Positions 1-11,507 of a DNA stretch of 23,721 bases are shown piece by piece; positions within the stretch are counted from its first letter, which is position 1; each line of letters begins with the position of its first letter. The stretch is from Faecalimonas sp. Its GTDB lineage: Bacteria; Bacillota_A; Clostridia; Lachnospirales; Lachnospiraceae. The translations under genes were made by a program, and so were the position numbers. The notes beneath the pieces were generated by a model. The model saw only the letters and a list, made by a program, of their open reading frames with translations. It was not told the DNA's origin and searched no databases. The DNA lies in contig JAPFCT010000253.1 in the NCBI GenBank assembly GCA_026169575.1, positions 1 to 23,721 of the forward strand, in the 5' to 3' direction.

Positions 1-146
1 GCTTCACAGATCCTTTGTATCTCCACTGCTCTGAATAAGAGAAAGTTTCTATTATTCTGTTATTGTTCCGTTAGAAATCATAACACTGATTGGCAGGAGC
101 GTCAAGAGTGTTTTTCAGAAATTCCCAAAGAGTTTCCACCATCATT
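1..146. other. Left-edge region downstream of the ABC permease, no convincing gene
   Basis: This stretch follows the stop of the fused permease. On the minus strand an ATG four bases after that stop opens a frame of only about 24 codons (beginning MMVETLWEF) that ends at a TAA. It has no Shine-Dalgarno sequence and I do not call it. A short inverted repeat (TGTTAT / ATAACA, minus strand) is present without a good T-run, so no terminator can be claimed. Whether the transport operon continues to the left cannot be judged from here. Confidence 0.4.
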
Positions 147-1826
147 TTATAAAAACCGCTTTTTATCTAATTGGAAAATAACTGCAAGCGCCGTATAGCA
201 GATTCCGATCACAATCACCCCATAGGCCAGCGAGAGTCCCATTTTGTACTCCTGCATATTTGTCACGATCGAGATGGAGATTGGTCTGTTATGCACACCG
301 TACAGCAGCGCGGACATTGTATACTCTCCCAGTGTTCTAATAAAAATAAGAACGCCTCCTGCCGCAATTCCAGGTGTGATGTTCGGAAGGATCACTCGCA
401 AAAACGTCTGCCTCATATTCGCCCCGAGACTTTTCGATGCCTCCTCTACATTCCGGTTTACCCCCTGAATCGCTACTTCATTGGAACTGAGCAGCATCGG
501 AAGCGCTGTAATCGTATATGCGATCGGCAAAATGGAAAAGCTGCCGAGCAAAGATTGTCCAAATGCAAAAATACTTTCCTTGTCAAATGTATTGATAAGG
601 TTGATCGCAATGACACTGGCCGGCATTGTTGCAGGAAGCATCAAAAGCGCTCTGACTGCCGCGTTCCATTTTCCTTGATATCTTACAATCAGGTACGCAC
701 TCGGCACTGTAATGATAAGCCCTGCAAAAACGGCGATCACAGACATTTTCAGACTGTTTAGCAGCGGCTTCAATACCCTTGCCTTTTCAAAGATCATCCG
801 ATAATTATCCAGTGTAAATTGGTTCGGGAAAATATCCTGCATGATAGATCCCGTTTCCATAAAAGATAAATAGATAATGGCTCCGATCGGAAGTAGGATC
901 AATGCAATCTGGATTCCGACAATCCAACGCCCCACCGCAGCCAGAGCGCCTTTGTGTTTCCGTGCGGGCACTGCCACCGCAGTTCTGTCAGAAGAGATCC
1001 CGGGATATTTTCTTCCATAAAACTGGATCAGCAGCATTACCGCAATACTGATCAGAAACAGCACCATAACCTGCACCGAAGCCATTTCCATATGATTGTT
1101 TGCTTTGGAACGGACGATCTGCGTACTTAAAACTTTAAATCCGCCCCCGATCAGATTCGGCGCAGAAAACGCGCTGACTCCCGATGCAAATGTGACCACC
1201 GAAGAAGTCAGCACTGCCGGTGTGATGACCGGCCAGATCACATCAAGAAATACCCTTCTCCAGGAAGCTCCCATACTTCTCGCAGCCTCCACGGTCGCGT
1301 AATCCACATATTTCAAAGCAACATAGACATTCAGATAGAAGTAGACATACTGCGTATATGTGATCACAAATACGATCGCCCCGAATCCCTGCAGACGGAA
1401 TGGCACCTCTGCCATATGAAACAGGGACTGGATTGCCTTTGTAAGAATTCCGCTCTCCCCGTACAGCTGAATAAACGAAATAACCGTAATCACGCCGGGG
1501 ATCATCATGGGACTCAATAAAAGAATATGAGTCATCTTCTTCCACTTTCCTGCCCAAAAGGTCATATAAAGCGCCAGCAGAATTCCGATCGCTCCGCAGG
1601 TAAATACTGTTACCGTCCCCAGTAAAATAGTATTCTTTGCGACAACTACTTGATTCGGATTGGTGAAAAACTCTGAAAACACCTGCAAACCATATCCATC
1701 CTCTGTCTGTAATGCCTGCAAACAAGTCTGTAAAAACGGCACAACAATATAACCCAGAATCAGAAATCCTAACACCCCATACCAGATCCAGTGAAATAGA
1801 TTCTTTTTTCCTTTTCTAGCCTTCAT
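147..1826 (-). CDS. ABC transporter fused permease (FbpB/PhnU-type, two BPD_transp_1 domains)
   Basis: 559-residue inner-membrane permease in which two copies of the binding-protein-dependent transport domain are fused, as in ferric iron (FbpB/SfuB) and putative 2-aminoethylphosphonate or hexose-phosphate importers. Each half carries an EAA loop that contacts the ATPase: EAARSMGASWRRVF near residues 180-193 and EEASKSLGANMRQTF near 461-475. About a dozen hydrophobic segments are visible, starting at residues 11-31. The open frame extends 51 codons further upstream, but that part lies inside the ATPase gene. I chose the ATG at 1826 because GGAGGG sits seven bases upstream and the ATPase stop is only one base away, a typical translationally coupled junction. 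The order binding protein, ATPase, permease indicates one import system. The substrate cannot be read from this subunit. Confidence 0.9.
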   Translation of the reverse strand: MKARKGKKNLFHWIWYGVLGFLILGYIVVPFLQTCLQALQTEDGYGLQVFSEFFTNPNQVVVAKNTILLGTVTVFTCGAIGILLALYMTFWAGKWKKMTHILLLSPMMIPGVITVISFIQLYGESGILTKAIQSLFHMAEVPFRLQGFGAIVFVITYTQYVYFYLNVYVALKYVDYATVEAARSMGASWRRVFLDVIWPVITPAVLTSSVVTFASGVSAFSAPNLIGGGFKVLSTQIVRSKANNHMEMASVQVMVLFLISIAVMLLIQFYGRKYPGISSDRTAVAVPARKHKGALAAVGRWIVGIQIALILLPIGAIIYLSFMETGSIMQDIFPNQFTLDNYRMIFEKARVLKPLLNSLKMSVIAVFAGLIITVPSAYLIVRYQGKWNAAVRALLMLPATMPASVIAINLINTFDKESIFAFGQSLLGSFSILPIAYTITALPMLLSSNEVAIQGVNRNVEEASKSLGANMRQTFLRVILPNITPGIAAGGVLIFIRTLGEYTMSALLYGVHNRPISISIVTNMQEYKMGLSLAYGVIVIGICYTALAVIFQLDKKRFL

Positions 1827-1827
1827 C

Positions 1828-2784
1828 CTATCCCTCCACACTTCTTCCGGTGATCTCGGACAAAAATCCTCTGTCATTGACCTTCCACTTCTCCGATCCC
1901 GCTCCATCATTGACTGCCACAATCCGATAGGTTGCCCCATCCTGAGATTTTGCCGTATATTCATAATACATTCCGCCAAACCGAATATTTGTAATTGCTA
2001 CTGCAATACCTCCCTGATCTTCCCGTGTCAATCGGAGCTGTTCCGGTCTGACAAAGCGATCTCCCATCTTATTGGAAGTTCCGACAAAATTTGCTACAAA
2101 TTCCTGATTCGGATGATCATAGATTTCTTCCGGTGTTCCCACTTGAAGTACCTTTCCTTCCCGCATCACCGCGATATGGTCCGAAACCGCAAGCGCTTCC
2201 TGCTGGTCATGGGTAATAAATAATGTGGTGATCCCTGTCTTCTGCTGAATCGCGCGGATCTCTTCCCGCATCTTCACCCGCAGTGCAACATCCAGATTTG
2301 ACATCGGTTCATCGAGAAGGAGCATCTGCGGTTCGATCACAAGAGCTCTTGCGATGGCCACCCGCTGCTGCTGTCCTCCGGAAAGTTCATTGATCTTTCG
2401 GTTTTTATAGGAGGTAAGCCCTGCAAGCTCCATATAGTAATCGCATTTTTCTTTTATCACCGTACGGGAAGTTTTTCTGATCTTCAATCCATATGCGACG
2501 TTTTCTCCTACTGTCATATTTGGAAAAAGTGCATAATTTTGAAAAACAATTCCCATATTTCTCTTTTCTATCGGCCATTCTGTAATATTCTTTTCTCCGA
2601 TCAATACCTTCCCTTCTGTCGGTGTGACAAACCCCGCAAGAATCCGGAGCAATGTAGTCTTGCCGCATCCGGACGGACCTAGCAAAGTGAAAAACTCTCC
2701 TTGCCGGATCGTTAAGTTGATTTGATCTAAGACTGTCTCTTTCCCATAGCTATGTGAAATATTCCTTATCGTAACGTCACTCAT
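1828..2784 (-). CDS. ABC transporter ATP-binding protein (FbpC/PotA-like)
   Basis: 318-residue cytoplasmic ATPase that powers the adjacent permease. Motifs run in order: Walker A GPSGCGKT at residues 36-43, Q-loop Gln82, signature LSGGQQQ at 134-140, Walker B LLLDEP at 155-160, H-loop His192. A C-terminal TOBE-like regulatory domain starts around residue 245 (VRPEQL), as in ferric iron, spermidine and phosphonate importers. A GTG nine codons upstream (2811) is in frame, but the ATG at 2784 has AAGGGG about seven bases upstream and gives the usual family N-terminus (MSDVTIRNIS), so I chose it. The stop lies one base before the permease start. It is separated from the binding-protein gene by 162 bases holding a weak hairpin, which would let the lipoprotein be made in excess over the membrane complex. 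Confidence 0.92.
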   Translation of the reverse strand: MSDVTIRNISHSYGKETVLDQINLTIRQGEFFTLLGPSGCGKTTLLRILAGFVTPTEGKVLIGEKNITEWPIEKRNMGIVFQNYALFPNMTVGENVAYGLKIRKTSRTVIKEKCDYYMELAGLTSYKNRKINELSGGQQQRVAIARALVIEPQMLLLDEPMSNLDVALRVKMREEIRAIQQKTGITTLFITHDQQEALAVSDHIAVMREGKVLQVGTPEEIYDHPNQEFVANFVGTSNKMGDRFVRPEQLRLTREDQGGIAVAITNIRFGGMYYEYTAKSQDGATYRIVAVNDGAGSEKWKVNDRGFLSEITGRSVEG

Positions 2785-2869
2785 CTGTTTCCCCTTTTCC
2801 TTTGTAATCACAAACTCATATTTTCAGATACCATCCCGTTGCCCGAAGCAATGGCAGCGGAATTTCAGA

Positions 2870-2911
2870 ATATAAAAATACGCCTTGCCGAAAGTTCCTC
2901 CTCTCAGCAAG
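2870..2911 (-). terminator. Intercistronic hairpin between binding-protein and ATPase genes (possible attenuator)
   Basis: Read on the minus strand, CTTGCTG (2905-2911) pairs with CGGCAAG (2884-2890), one G-U included, across a 14-base loop. It is followed by GCG and a short T-rich tract (TATTTTTATA). Stem and T-run are weaker than a full terminator, so partial termination or a 3' stabiliser for the lipoprotein mRNA is the likeliest role. Confidence 0.4.
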
Positions 2912-2946
2912 ACATATGTTTCACTCTTTTTCGTTTCTCTGTCTTT

Positions 2947-4038
2947 TTATTTATCTGCCACTACTGCTTTTGCAGCATCAATATAATCTGTCTCCCACTT
3001 TTCAAGCCATTCTGACTGATTTTCACTGATCGCTGTCCAGTCCACATCCAGTGCGGTAAATTCTGTCTGCATCCAGTCTGGACATTCCGCTAACACTGCA
3101 TCGGATACTGGCATACGGTTAAACTCATTTGCTGTGAGTAGCTGCCCTTCCTCACTTCCGACAAATTCAATGAAAGCTTCCGCTGCATTTGGATGCGGTG
3201 CATCTTTGATTTTTGCAATACAGTCTGTGATGACAACCGCTCCGCTCTCCGGAATCACCATCTCAAGAGGCATTCCATTCTCTTCCTGATTGGTCAGTAC
3301 ATCATTGATGACTGCCATGGAAATCGCCGCCTCACCTTTTCCGATCGCCTGGAACATCATACTTCCACTGTTATAGTAATTCTTTGTATTCGCACTGAGT
3401 CCCTCTACAAATTTCCATGCATCTTCTTCACTGCCGTTTGCCATCTGATACTGGATCAAAGAAGAAATTGTAGAGCGCATGGAAGAAGATAAAGAATCTC
3501 TTGTCACAATCTGTCCCTGATATTCTTCTTTCACAAGATCTGCCCAGTCTTTTGGCGCTTCCTCTGCTGACATCAACTCAGAATTATAGAACAGTACCAT
3601 CGGTGTGCGATACGTTCCATACCAGTATCCATCTTTCTCTTTATAAGTATCTTCCACTTTGTCCGCCCAGTCTGGTTTCGCCGGATCGTAGCAGCCCTCT
3701 TCCTGAAGGAGCATATAAGTTGCCGTATCCCCTCCAAACATGATATCTGCCTGCGGATTCTCCTTCTCGCTTCTGACACGGTCGGCAAGTTCTCCCTTTA
3801 AGTTGATAAACTCTACCTCTACCCCCGTCTTCTCTGTAAAGGCGTCACTGATCACCTCCAACATTTCTTCCGGATGTGTCGTATACACAACAAGTGTATC
3901 TTCCAGTTCTTTTTTCTCTTCACTCTTTGCTTCTTTCTTCGTTTCCTCTTTTTTCGCACTCCCGTCTCCGGATCCACACGCTGCAAAGGAGAGCGCCATC
4001 GTTCCGGCAAGAAATGCTGCCAAAATTTTTTTCTTCAT
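2947..4038 (-). CDS. Lipoprotein substrate-binding protein of a ferric iron/phosphonate/hexose-phosphate-type ABC importer
   Basis: 363-residue extracellular solute-binding protein anchored as a lipoprotein. The signal is MKKKILAAFLAGTMALSFAAC, with lipobox FAAC and lipidated Cys21. It is followed by a charged Lys/Glu linker to about residue 46 and then a periplasmic-binding-protein fold (DTLVVYTTHPEEM onward) of the family 1 / FbpA-PhnS-AfuA cluster. I start at 4038, where GGGAGGA stands about six bases upstream; the longer frame to 4071 lacks a proper ribosome site. The tandem tyrosines that FbpA proteins place after the conserved IN strand are replaced here by VINDV (243-247); a YY occurs earlier, at 221-222. 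A serine-rich SSSMRS (184-189) lies where phosphate-binding relatives have hydroxyl ligands. Ferric iron is therefore doubtful; a phosphonate or phospho-sugar is possible. This is the first gene of the importer operon. Confidence 0.88.
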   Translation of the reverse strand: MKKKILAAFLAGTMALSFAACGSGDGSAKKEETKKEAKSEEKKELEDTLVVYTTHPEEMLEVISDAFTEKTGVEVEFINLKGELADRVRSEKENPQADIMFGGDTATYMLLQEEGCYDPAKPDWADKVEDTYKEKDGYWYGTYRTPMVLFYNSELMSAEEAPKDWADLVKEEYQGQIVTRDSLSSSMRSTISSLIQYQMANGSEEDAWKFVEGLSANTKNYYNSGSMMFQAIGKGEAAISMAVINDVLTNQEENGMPLEMVIPESGAVVITDCIAKIKDAPHPNAAEAFIEFVGSEEGQLLTANEFNRMPVSDAVLAECPDWMQTEFTALDVDWTAISENQSEWLEKWETDYIDAAKAVVADK

Positions 4039-4157
4039 AACAATTCCTCCCAAATTTTCCCGGCTATTCATCCAATGAACTCCATCGGATCCTCACTGCC
4101 TTTATCTCCCATAGTAACATAGAAATTCTCTGAGAAAAAATTGTTTTTTTCAATAAC

Positions 4158-4163
4158 ATTATA
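4158..4163 (-). promoter_or_regulatory. Candidate -10 box for the ABC importer operon
   Basis: A perfect TATAAT on the minus strand, about 120 bases before the lipoprotein start and just after the murA terminator. No good -35 box stands 16-18 bases upstream (only A/T-rich sequence; TTGCAA is 21 bases away), so an activator or another start site is possible. Confidence 0.35.
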
Positions 4164-4191
4164 GACAATCTCAATAAGATATTTTTGCAAT

Positions 4192-4250
4192 AAAAATCTG
4201 CCAGAACATCCGGTCTCTCTGGCCGGTCTGCTCTGGCAGGCTGCTTTTTT
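4192..4250 (-). terminator. Terminator of murA (stem usable in both directions)
   Basis: TGCCAGA (4199-4205) and TCTGGCA (4232-4238) form a perfect 7-bp stem with further GC-rich pairing inside. On the minus strand the stem is followed by GATTTTTATT, fitting a rho-independent terminator about 55 bases after the murA stop. On the plus strand a TTTTTT run (4245-4250) follows a few bases after the stem. Confidence 0.75.
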
Positions 4251-4291
4251 CTGAAACTGTTATCCGTATTTATTTTTATTGAAAATAATCC

Positions 4292-5584
4292 TTATCCTAC
4301 TTTCAGTTTAAACTTCTGGATCTCTTTTTCGCTTGCGACTTTCTCAATCATCGCGCCGAGTCCCTGCAGCTTCTTCTCAAACTGTTCATATCCTCTCTGG
4401 ATGTAGACAATATCATCTACGATCGTAATCCCATCTGTCGCAAGTCCTGCGATCACAAGTGCCGCACCTGCTCTTAAATCCGGAGCGCTGACACGGGCGC
4501 CTGAGAATTTTTCTACACCTTCGATCGTTGCAGAGTTTCCTTCTACTTTGATGACTGCTCCCATTCTTGCAAGTTCATCCAGATATTTGAAGCGGTTTTC
4601 AAAAATACTCTCTGTAATGATACTTGTCCCTTTTGACAGAGCTAACGTCACACCGATCTGTGGCTGCATATCGGTCGGGAATCCCGGATACGGAAGTGTC
4701 TTTACCTGCGTGCTCTTTAAGCGCTTGTTTGCCACAACTCTGACTGCATCATCAAATTCTTCTACCTGGCATCCCATCTCCTCTAATTTAGAGATTGTCG
4801 CCTCAAGATGCTTTGGAATTACATTCAGTACGGTAATGTCTCCCTTTGTCGCTGCCGCTGCAAACATAAATGTTCCGGCTTCGATCTGATCCGGAATAAT
4901 AGAATATTCTGTCTTGTGAAGCTTCTGCACACCGCGGATTTTGATCACATCGGTTCCTGCTCCCTTAATGTTGGCTCCCATGCTGTTCAGGAAGTTCGCC
5001 ACATCCACTACATGAGGTTCTTTCGCAACGTTCTCAAGAATGGTCAGTCCGTCTGCCATCGCCGCCGCCATCATGACATTGATCGTTGCACCTACGGATA
5101 CGACATCAAAGTAAAGATGTGACCCTCTCAGCGTCTCTGCCTCTGCGAGGATCTTTCCATGTTCGATCTCCACTTCTGCACCGAGGGCACGGAACCCTTT
5201 TAAATGCTGGTCGATCGGTCTGCTTCCGATATTACATCCACCCGGAAGCGCAACCTCTGCCTTATTGTATTTGCCGAGCAGAGCCCCAAGTAAATAGTAG
5301 GAAGCCCGGATCTTCTTGATATAGTCGTAATCAATACTAAAATCACCGATTGTGCTTCCATTAATCTTCACTGTATGTCTGTCAACTCTCTGGATCTGAG
5401 CGCCGATCCCTTCCATTGCCTCTAAAAGTACATTAATATCGTTTACATCTGGTAAATTATCAATCGTAACTGTCTCGTCCGTCATGATTGCTGCTGCAAG
5501 AATCGCAAGCGCTGCATTCTTCGCGCCGCCGATCTCCACTTCACCTACGAGCGGACTGCCGCCCTTGATTATATATTGCTCCAT
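4292..5584 (-). CDS. murA: UDP-N-acetylglucosamine 1-carboxyvinyltransferase (MurA)
   Basis: 430-residue cytoplasmic enzyme that transfers enolpyruvate from PEP to UDP-GlcNAc, the first committed step of peptidoglycan synthesis. Lys22-Asn23 lie in the GGAKNAAL motif. The catalytic loop LPGGCNIGSRPIDQHLKG carries Cys117, the residue alkylated by fosfomycin, so the enzyme belongs to the cysteine type. The downstream PYPGFPTDMQPQ motif contains the conserved aspartate expected near residue 305. Length matches the family. The ATG at 5584 has AGAGGTG upstream. The gene stands alone between its own promoter(s) and terminator. Low-GC Gram-positives often carry two MurA paralogues; this window does not tell which one this is. 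Confidence 0.95.
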   Translation of the reverse strand: MEQYIIKGGSPLVGEVEIGGAKNAALAILAAAIMTDETVTIDNLPDVNDINVLLEAMEGIGAQIQRVDRHTVKINGSTIGDFSIDYDYIKKIRASYYLLGALLGKYNKAEVALPGGCNIGSRPIDQHLKGFRALGAEVEIEHGKILAEAETLRGSHLYFDVVSVGATINVMMAAAMADGLTILENVAKEPHVVDVANFLNSMGANIKGAGTDVIKIRGVQKLHKTEYSIIPDQIEAGTFMFAAAATKGDITVLNVIPKHLEATISKLEEMGCQVEEFDDAVRVVANKRLKSTQVKTLPYPGFPTDMQPQIGVTLALSKGTSIITESIFENRFKYLDELARMGAVIKVEGNSATIEGVEKFSGARVSAPDLRAGAALVIAGLATDGITIVDDIVYIQRGYEQFEKKLQGLGAMIEKVASEKEIQKFKLKVG

Positions 5585-5672
5585 ATCGCACCTCTATTGT
5601 TCCATTTATTTTATTTAATCTGATTTCCTGGTAATCGTTACTGCTCTGCAGATGCTGTATTTTCACACAGTC

Positions 5673-5692
5673 TTGCAGCCGGTAACCTGCAA
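5673..5692 (-). other. Small hairpin in the murA leader
   Basis: TTGCAG and CTGCAA form a 6-bp stem with an 8-base loop roughly 15-35 bases after the predicted proximal start site and 90-110 bases before the murA ATG. No known riboswitch was recognised in this leader. Confidence 0.3.
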
Positions 5693-5714
5693 TTTCTTTT
5701 ATAGTCCACGGAGT

Positions 5715-5742
5715 ATTATAGCACATATTTCCTATTTGTAAA
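5715..5742 (-). promoter_or_regulatory. murA proximal promoter
   Basis: Minus strand: -35 TTTACA (5737-5742), 16-base spacer, and extended -10 TGC-TATAAT (TATAAT at 5715-5720). Predicted start is near 5708, giving a leader of about 125 bases before murA. Confidence 0.7.
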
Positions 5743-5862
5743 ACAATTTTCATTTTCTCTTCCCCGGCTGGCCGCCGGTTTCCTCGTTTTTTGCAGGAAA
5801 AACGCTCCCCTGCATCGTTCGCGCTCAATACTTATCATGTCAAAAGAACTCTCTAAATATAC

Positions 5863-5912
5863 GATACCGGAACGGTTTCTAAAAATTTCATTTTCTCGTT
5901 TTGTCCCGTATC
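5863..5912 (-). other. Putative 5' leader hairpin of the distal murA transcript
   Basis: On the minus strand GATACGGGAC (5903-5912) can pair with GTTCCGGTATC (5863-5873) over 10 bp with one bulged G, enclosing a 29-base A/T-rich loop. It would start about two bases from the transcript end predicted for the 5921-5949 promoter, the position of a 5' stabilising hairpin. It has no T-run, so it is not a terminator. Confidence 0.35.
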
Positions 5913-5920
5913 TGTATGAT

Positions 5921-5949
5921 ATTTTACCATACTTTGTCTTCCTCGTCCA
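5921..5949 (-). promoter_or_regulatory. Candidate distal promoter toward murA
   Basis: Minus strand: -35-like TGGACG (5944-5949), 17-base spacer, and extended -10 TGG-TAAAAT (TAAAAT at 5921-5926). The -35 matches the consensus at 4 of 6 positions. It would give a leader of about 330 bases before murA. Confidence 0.4.
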
Positions 5950-6050
5950 GCGCACACCTGTTCTCTTGCGCCGTCCATCTGTCAGCGCCATGTAAACGCT
6001 GTCTGGCACGCGGCATCGCGGCTTTTTGTCAAATACCACAGACTGGCTCA

Positions 6051-6491
6051 TTAGTAATATCTTCTGCTCCTTCTTCTATGGTCACTTCTCCGTTTAAATA
6101 ATTCCTGGAACAATAAAATCTCGATCATCTCCCGGATATGCTGGTCTCTGTCACGGCGGTTCCTTCCGGTCTGCTGACGCCCCATCTGCAAATACTGCTG
6201 TTCCACATCTTCTTCGTCTGCCATCTCCAGTTCGTCCTTCTCCTCCTGCATCATCCGGTCATGGACGCGCCCACACATCAGCCTAAGCTGCAGCTGGTCC
6301 GGATACTCATCGTACATCATACTTCCTTCATATTCCATCCGGTCGCATTCATCTTCCACATAAGGAAGGATCTTCTTTGCGGTGTTTGGATACATACTTT
6401 TCATATACTCAAAATCATAGCGTTCAATTCGCTCATCATCGTACTGAAGCGGCATTGGATATGCCATATAATATGGTAACCGATAATCCAT
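6051..6491 (-). CDS. Conserved hypothetical protein, Tyr/Met-rich and charged, possibly sporulation-linked
   Basis: 146-residue soluble protein with no signal peptide or membrane segment. The N-terminus is rich in Tyr, Met and Pro (MDYRLPYYMAYPMPLQYDD). A central block, from about YMKSMYPNTAKKILPYVEDE through YEGSMMYDEYPDQ, looks like the conserved core of a family I associate with clostridial genomes but cannot name. An acidic coil-like segment (MQEEKDELEMADEEDVEQQ) and an Arg-rich tail ending RRSRRYY follow. No enzyme motif is visible. Composition resembles spore coat or spore-associated proteins. A CATATAGTA element with an AC dinucleotide 16 bases upstream fits a sigma-K/E-type promoter. 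The gene lies alone between the atp terminator and the murA promoters. Shine-Dalgarno is weak (GCAGGT). A sporulation role is inference only. Confidence 0.75.
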   Translation of the reverse strand: MDYRLPYYMAYPMPLQYDDERIERYDFEYMKSMYPNTAKKILPYVEDECDRMEYEGSMMYDEYPDQLQLRLMCGRVHDRMMQEEKDELEMADEEDVEQQYLQMGRQQTGRNRRDRDQHIREMIEILLFQELFKRRSDHRRRSRRYY

Positions 6492-6524
6492 AAAAATACC
6501 TGCGCTTTCCTATTTCATCTAATT

Positions 6525-6551
6525 TACTATATGAAAAAATACGCGAAACGT
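6525..6551 (-). promoter_or_regulatory. Sigma-K/sigma-E-like promoter candidate
   Basis: Minus strand: AC (6550-6551), 16-base spacer, CATATAGTA (6525-6533), which fits the mother-cell sigma-K pattern (AC, then CATAnnnTA). It stands about 34 bases before the ATG of the 146-residue hypothetical gene and right after the atp terminator. No sigma-A promoter is evident there. Confidence 0.4.
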
Positions 6552-6597
6552 GAAAAAATACGTTCTGAATGAAATCTTCTCTCATTCAGAACGTATT
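6551..6597 (-). terminator. Rho-independent terminator of the ATP synthase operon
   Basis: A perfect 16-bp inverted repeat (6557-6572 with 6582-6597; core ATACGTTCTGAATG) with a 9-base loop. On the minus strand it is followed immediately by TTTTTT. It lies about 80 bases after the atpC stop. The plus strand lacks a T-run, so it is one-directional. Confidence 0.93.
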
Positions 6598-6679
6598 CTG
6601 ATCGAATGGATCCCCGGCGAGGTTCTCCACCTTTCAATCCATTTTCATTATTTGTGATCAATCCTGCTGTTGATCGTAC

Positions 6680-7075
6680 TTATTTTACTGCGTTCTGTCT
6701 TGCGATCGCTTTCTTCAATGCAACTTCCGCGCGGAGTACATCGATTCCTTCTTTCTTCGCAAGTCTTTCTTTCGCACGCTCTTCCGCTTTTTTTGCACGC
6801 TCTACATCGATCTCGTCCGGCCACTGTGCATCTTCTGCAAGCACTGTGATCTTATCCTTCTGGATCTCAACAAATCCTCCGAGGATCGCTGCCTTCTTCA
6901 CTTCTGATTCATTGTGGATCTTCATGACACAAGGCTCTAAGATCGTCGTAAGCGGAATATGGTTCTGATATACACCCATCTCTCCTTCGACTGATACAAA
7001 TTCGAGGAATGTTCCCTCGCCTTCGTAGAACACTTCATCCGGAGAGATAATCTTCAATTCAAATCTCTCTGCCAT
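6680..7075 (-). CDS. atpC: F1Fo ATP synthase subunit epsilon
   Basis: 131-residue epsilon subunit of the F1 central stalk, which couples and regulates catalysis. The N-terminal beta-sandwich begins MAERFELKIISPDEVFYEGE and contains the typical GEMGVYQNHIPL stretch. The last about 45 residues form the charged helical hairpin (VERAKKAEERAKERLAKKE) that can inhibit ATP hydrolysis. The ATG at 7075 has AGGAGGG at good distance, and only 12 bases separate it from the atpD stop. It is the last gene of the operon, followed by the strong terminator at 6551-6597. Confidence 0.95.
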   Translation of the reverse strand: MAERFELKIISPDEVFYEGEGTFLEFVSVEGEMGVYQNHIPLTTILEPCVMKIHNESEVKKAAILGGFVEIQKDKITVLAEDAQWPDEIDVERAKKAEERAKERLAKKEGIDVLRAEVALKKAIARQNAVK

Positions 7076-7087
7076 AGGAACTCCCTC

Positions 7088-9380
<2,293 letters not shown>

Positions 9381-9421
9381 GATATAGTTCTCCTCTCACC
9401 TGAATGGTAATCGCTACCGCA

Positions 9422-11494
<2,073 letters not shown>

Positions 11495-11507
<13 letters not shown>

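Larger units (their letters stand above)
5743..6050. other. Gene-poor region upstream of the murA promoter
   Basis: About 308 bases without a gene I can support. A minus-strand frame of 111 codons begins in a TAATG overlap with the preceding gene (6051), but it has no close Shine-Dalgarno, has an Arg/Lys-rich composition with no recognisable fold, and runs through two promoter candidates. A 52-codon plus-strand frame from 5838 (MSKELSKYTI) also lacks a ribosome site. Visible structure includes an extended-type promoter candidate (5921-5949), a bulged 10-bp hairpin (5863-5912), and a perfect AT-rich inverted repeat CGTTTTT/AAAAACG (5785-5804). Confidence 0.45.

Noticed and set aside
1..145. 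About 24-codon frame just after the permease stop as a further operon gene
   Set aside because: No ribosome site, very short, no conserved motif; the window edge prevents a fair test.
1827..1979. 51-codon N-terminal extension of the fused permease
   Set aside because: It lies wholly inside the ATPase gene; the ATG at 1826 has GGAGGG at proper spacing.
4039..4157. Riboswitch in the leader of the ABC importer operon
   Set aside because: Only a 7-bp hairpin (4071-4089) is apparent; no recognised aptamer core was found.
5761..5804. Inverted repeats CCGGC/GCCGG and CGTTTTT/AAAAACG as a possible terminator or mobile-element end
   Set aside because: Stems are short, no convincing gene ends next to them, and no matching copy or target duplication is visible.
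5838..5996. 52-codon plus-strand frame (MSKELSKYTI start)
   Set aside because: No Shine-Dalgarno sequence, opposite to all neighbours, and no promoter seen.
5716..6051. 111-codon minus-strand frame starting in a TAATG overlap with the 146-residue hypothetical gene
   Set aside because: The nearest purine-rich ribosome site is about 15 bases away, composition is Arg/Lys-rich without a recognisable fold, and the frame runs through two murA promoter candidates, ending inside the TATAAT box.
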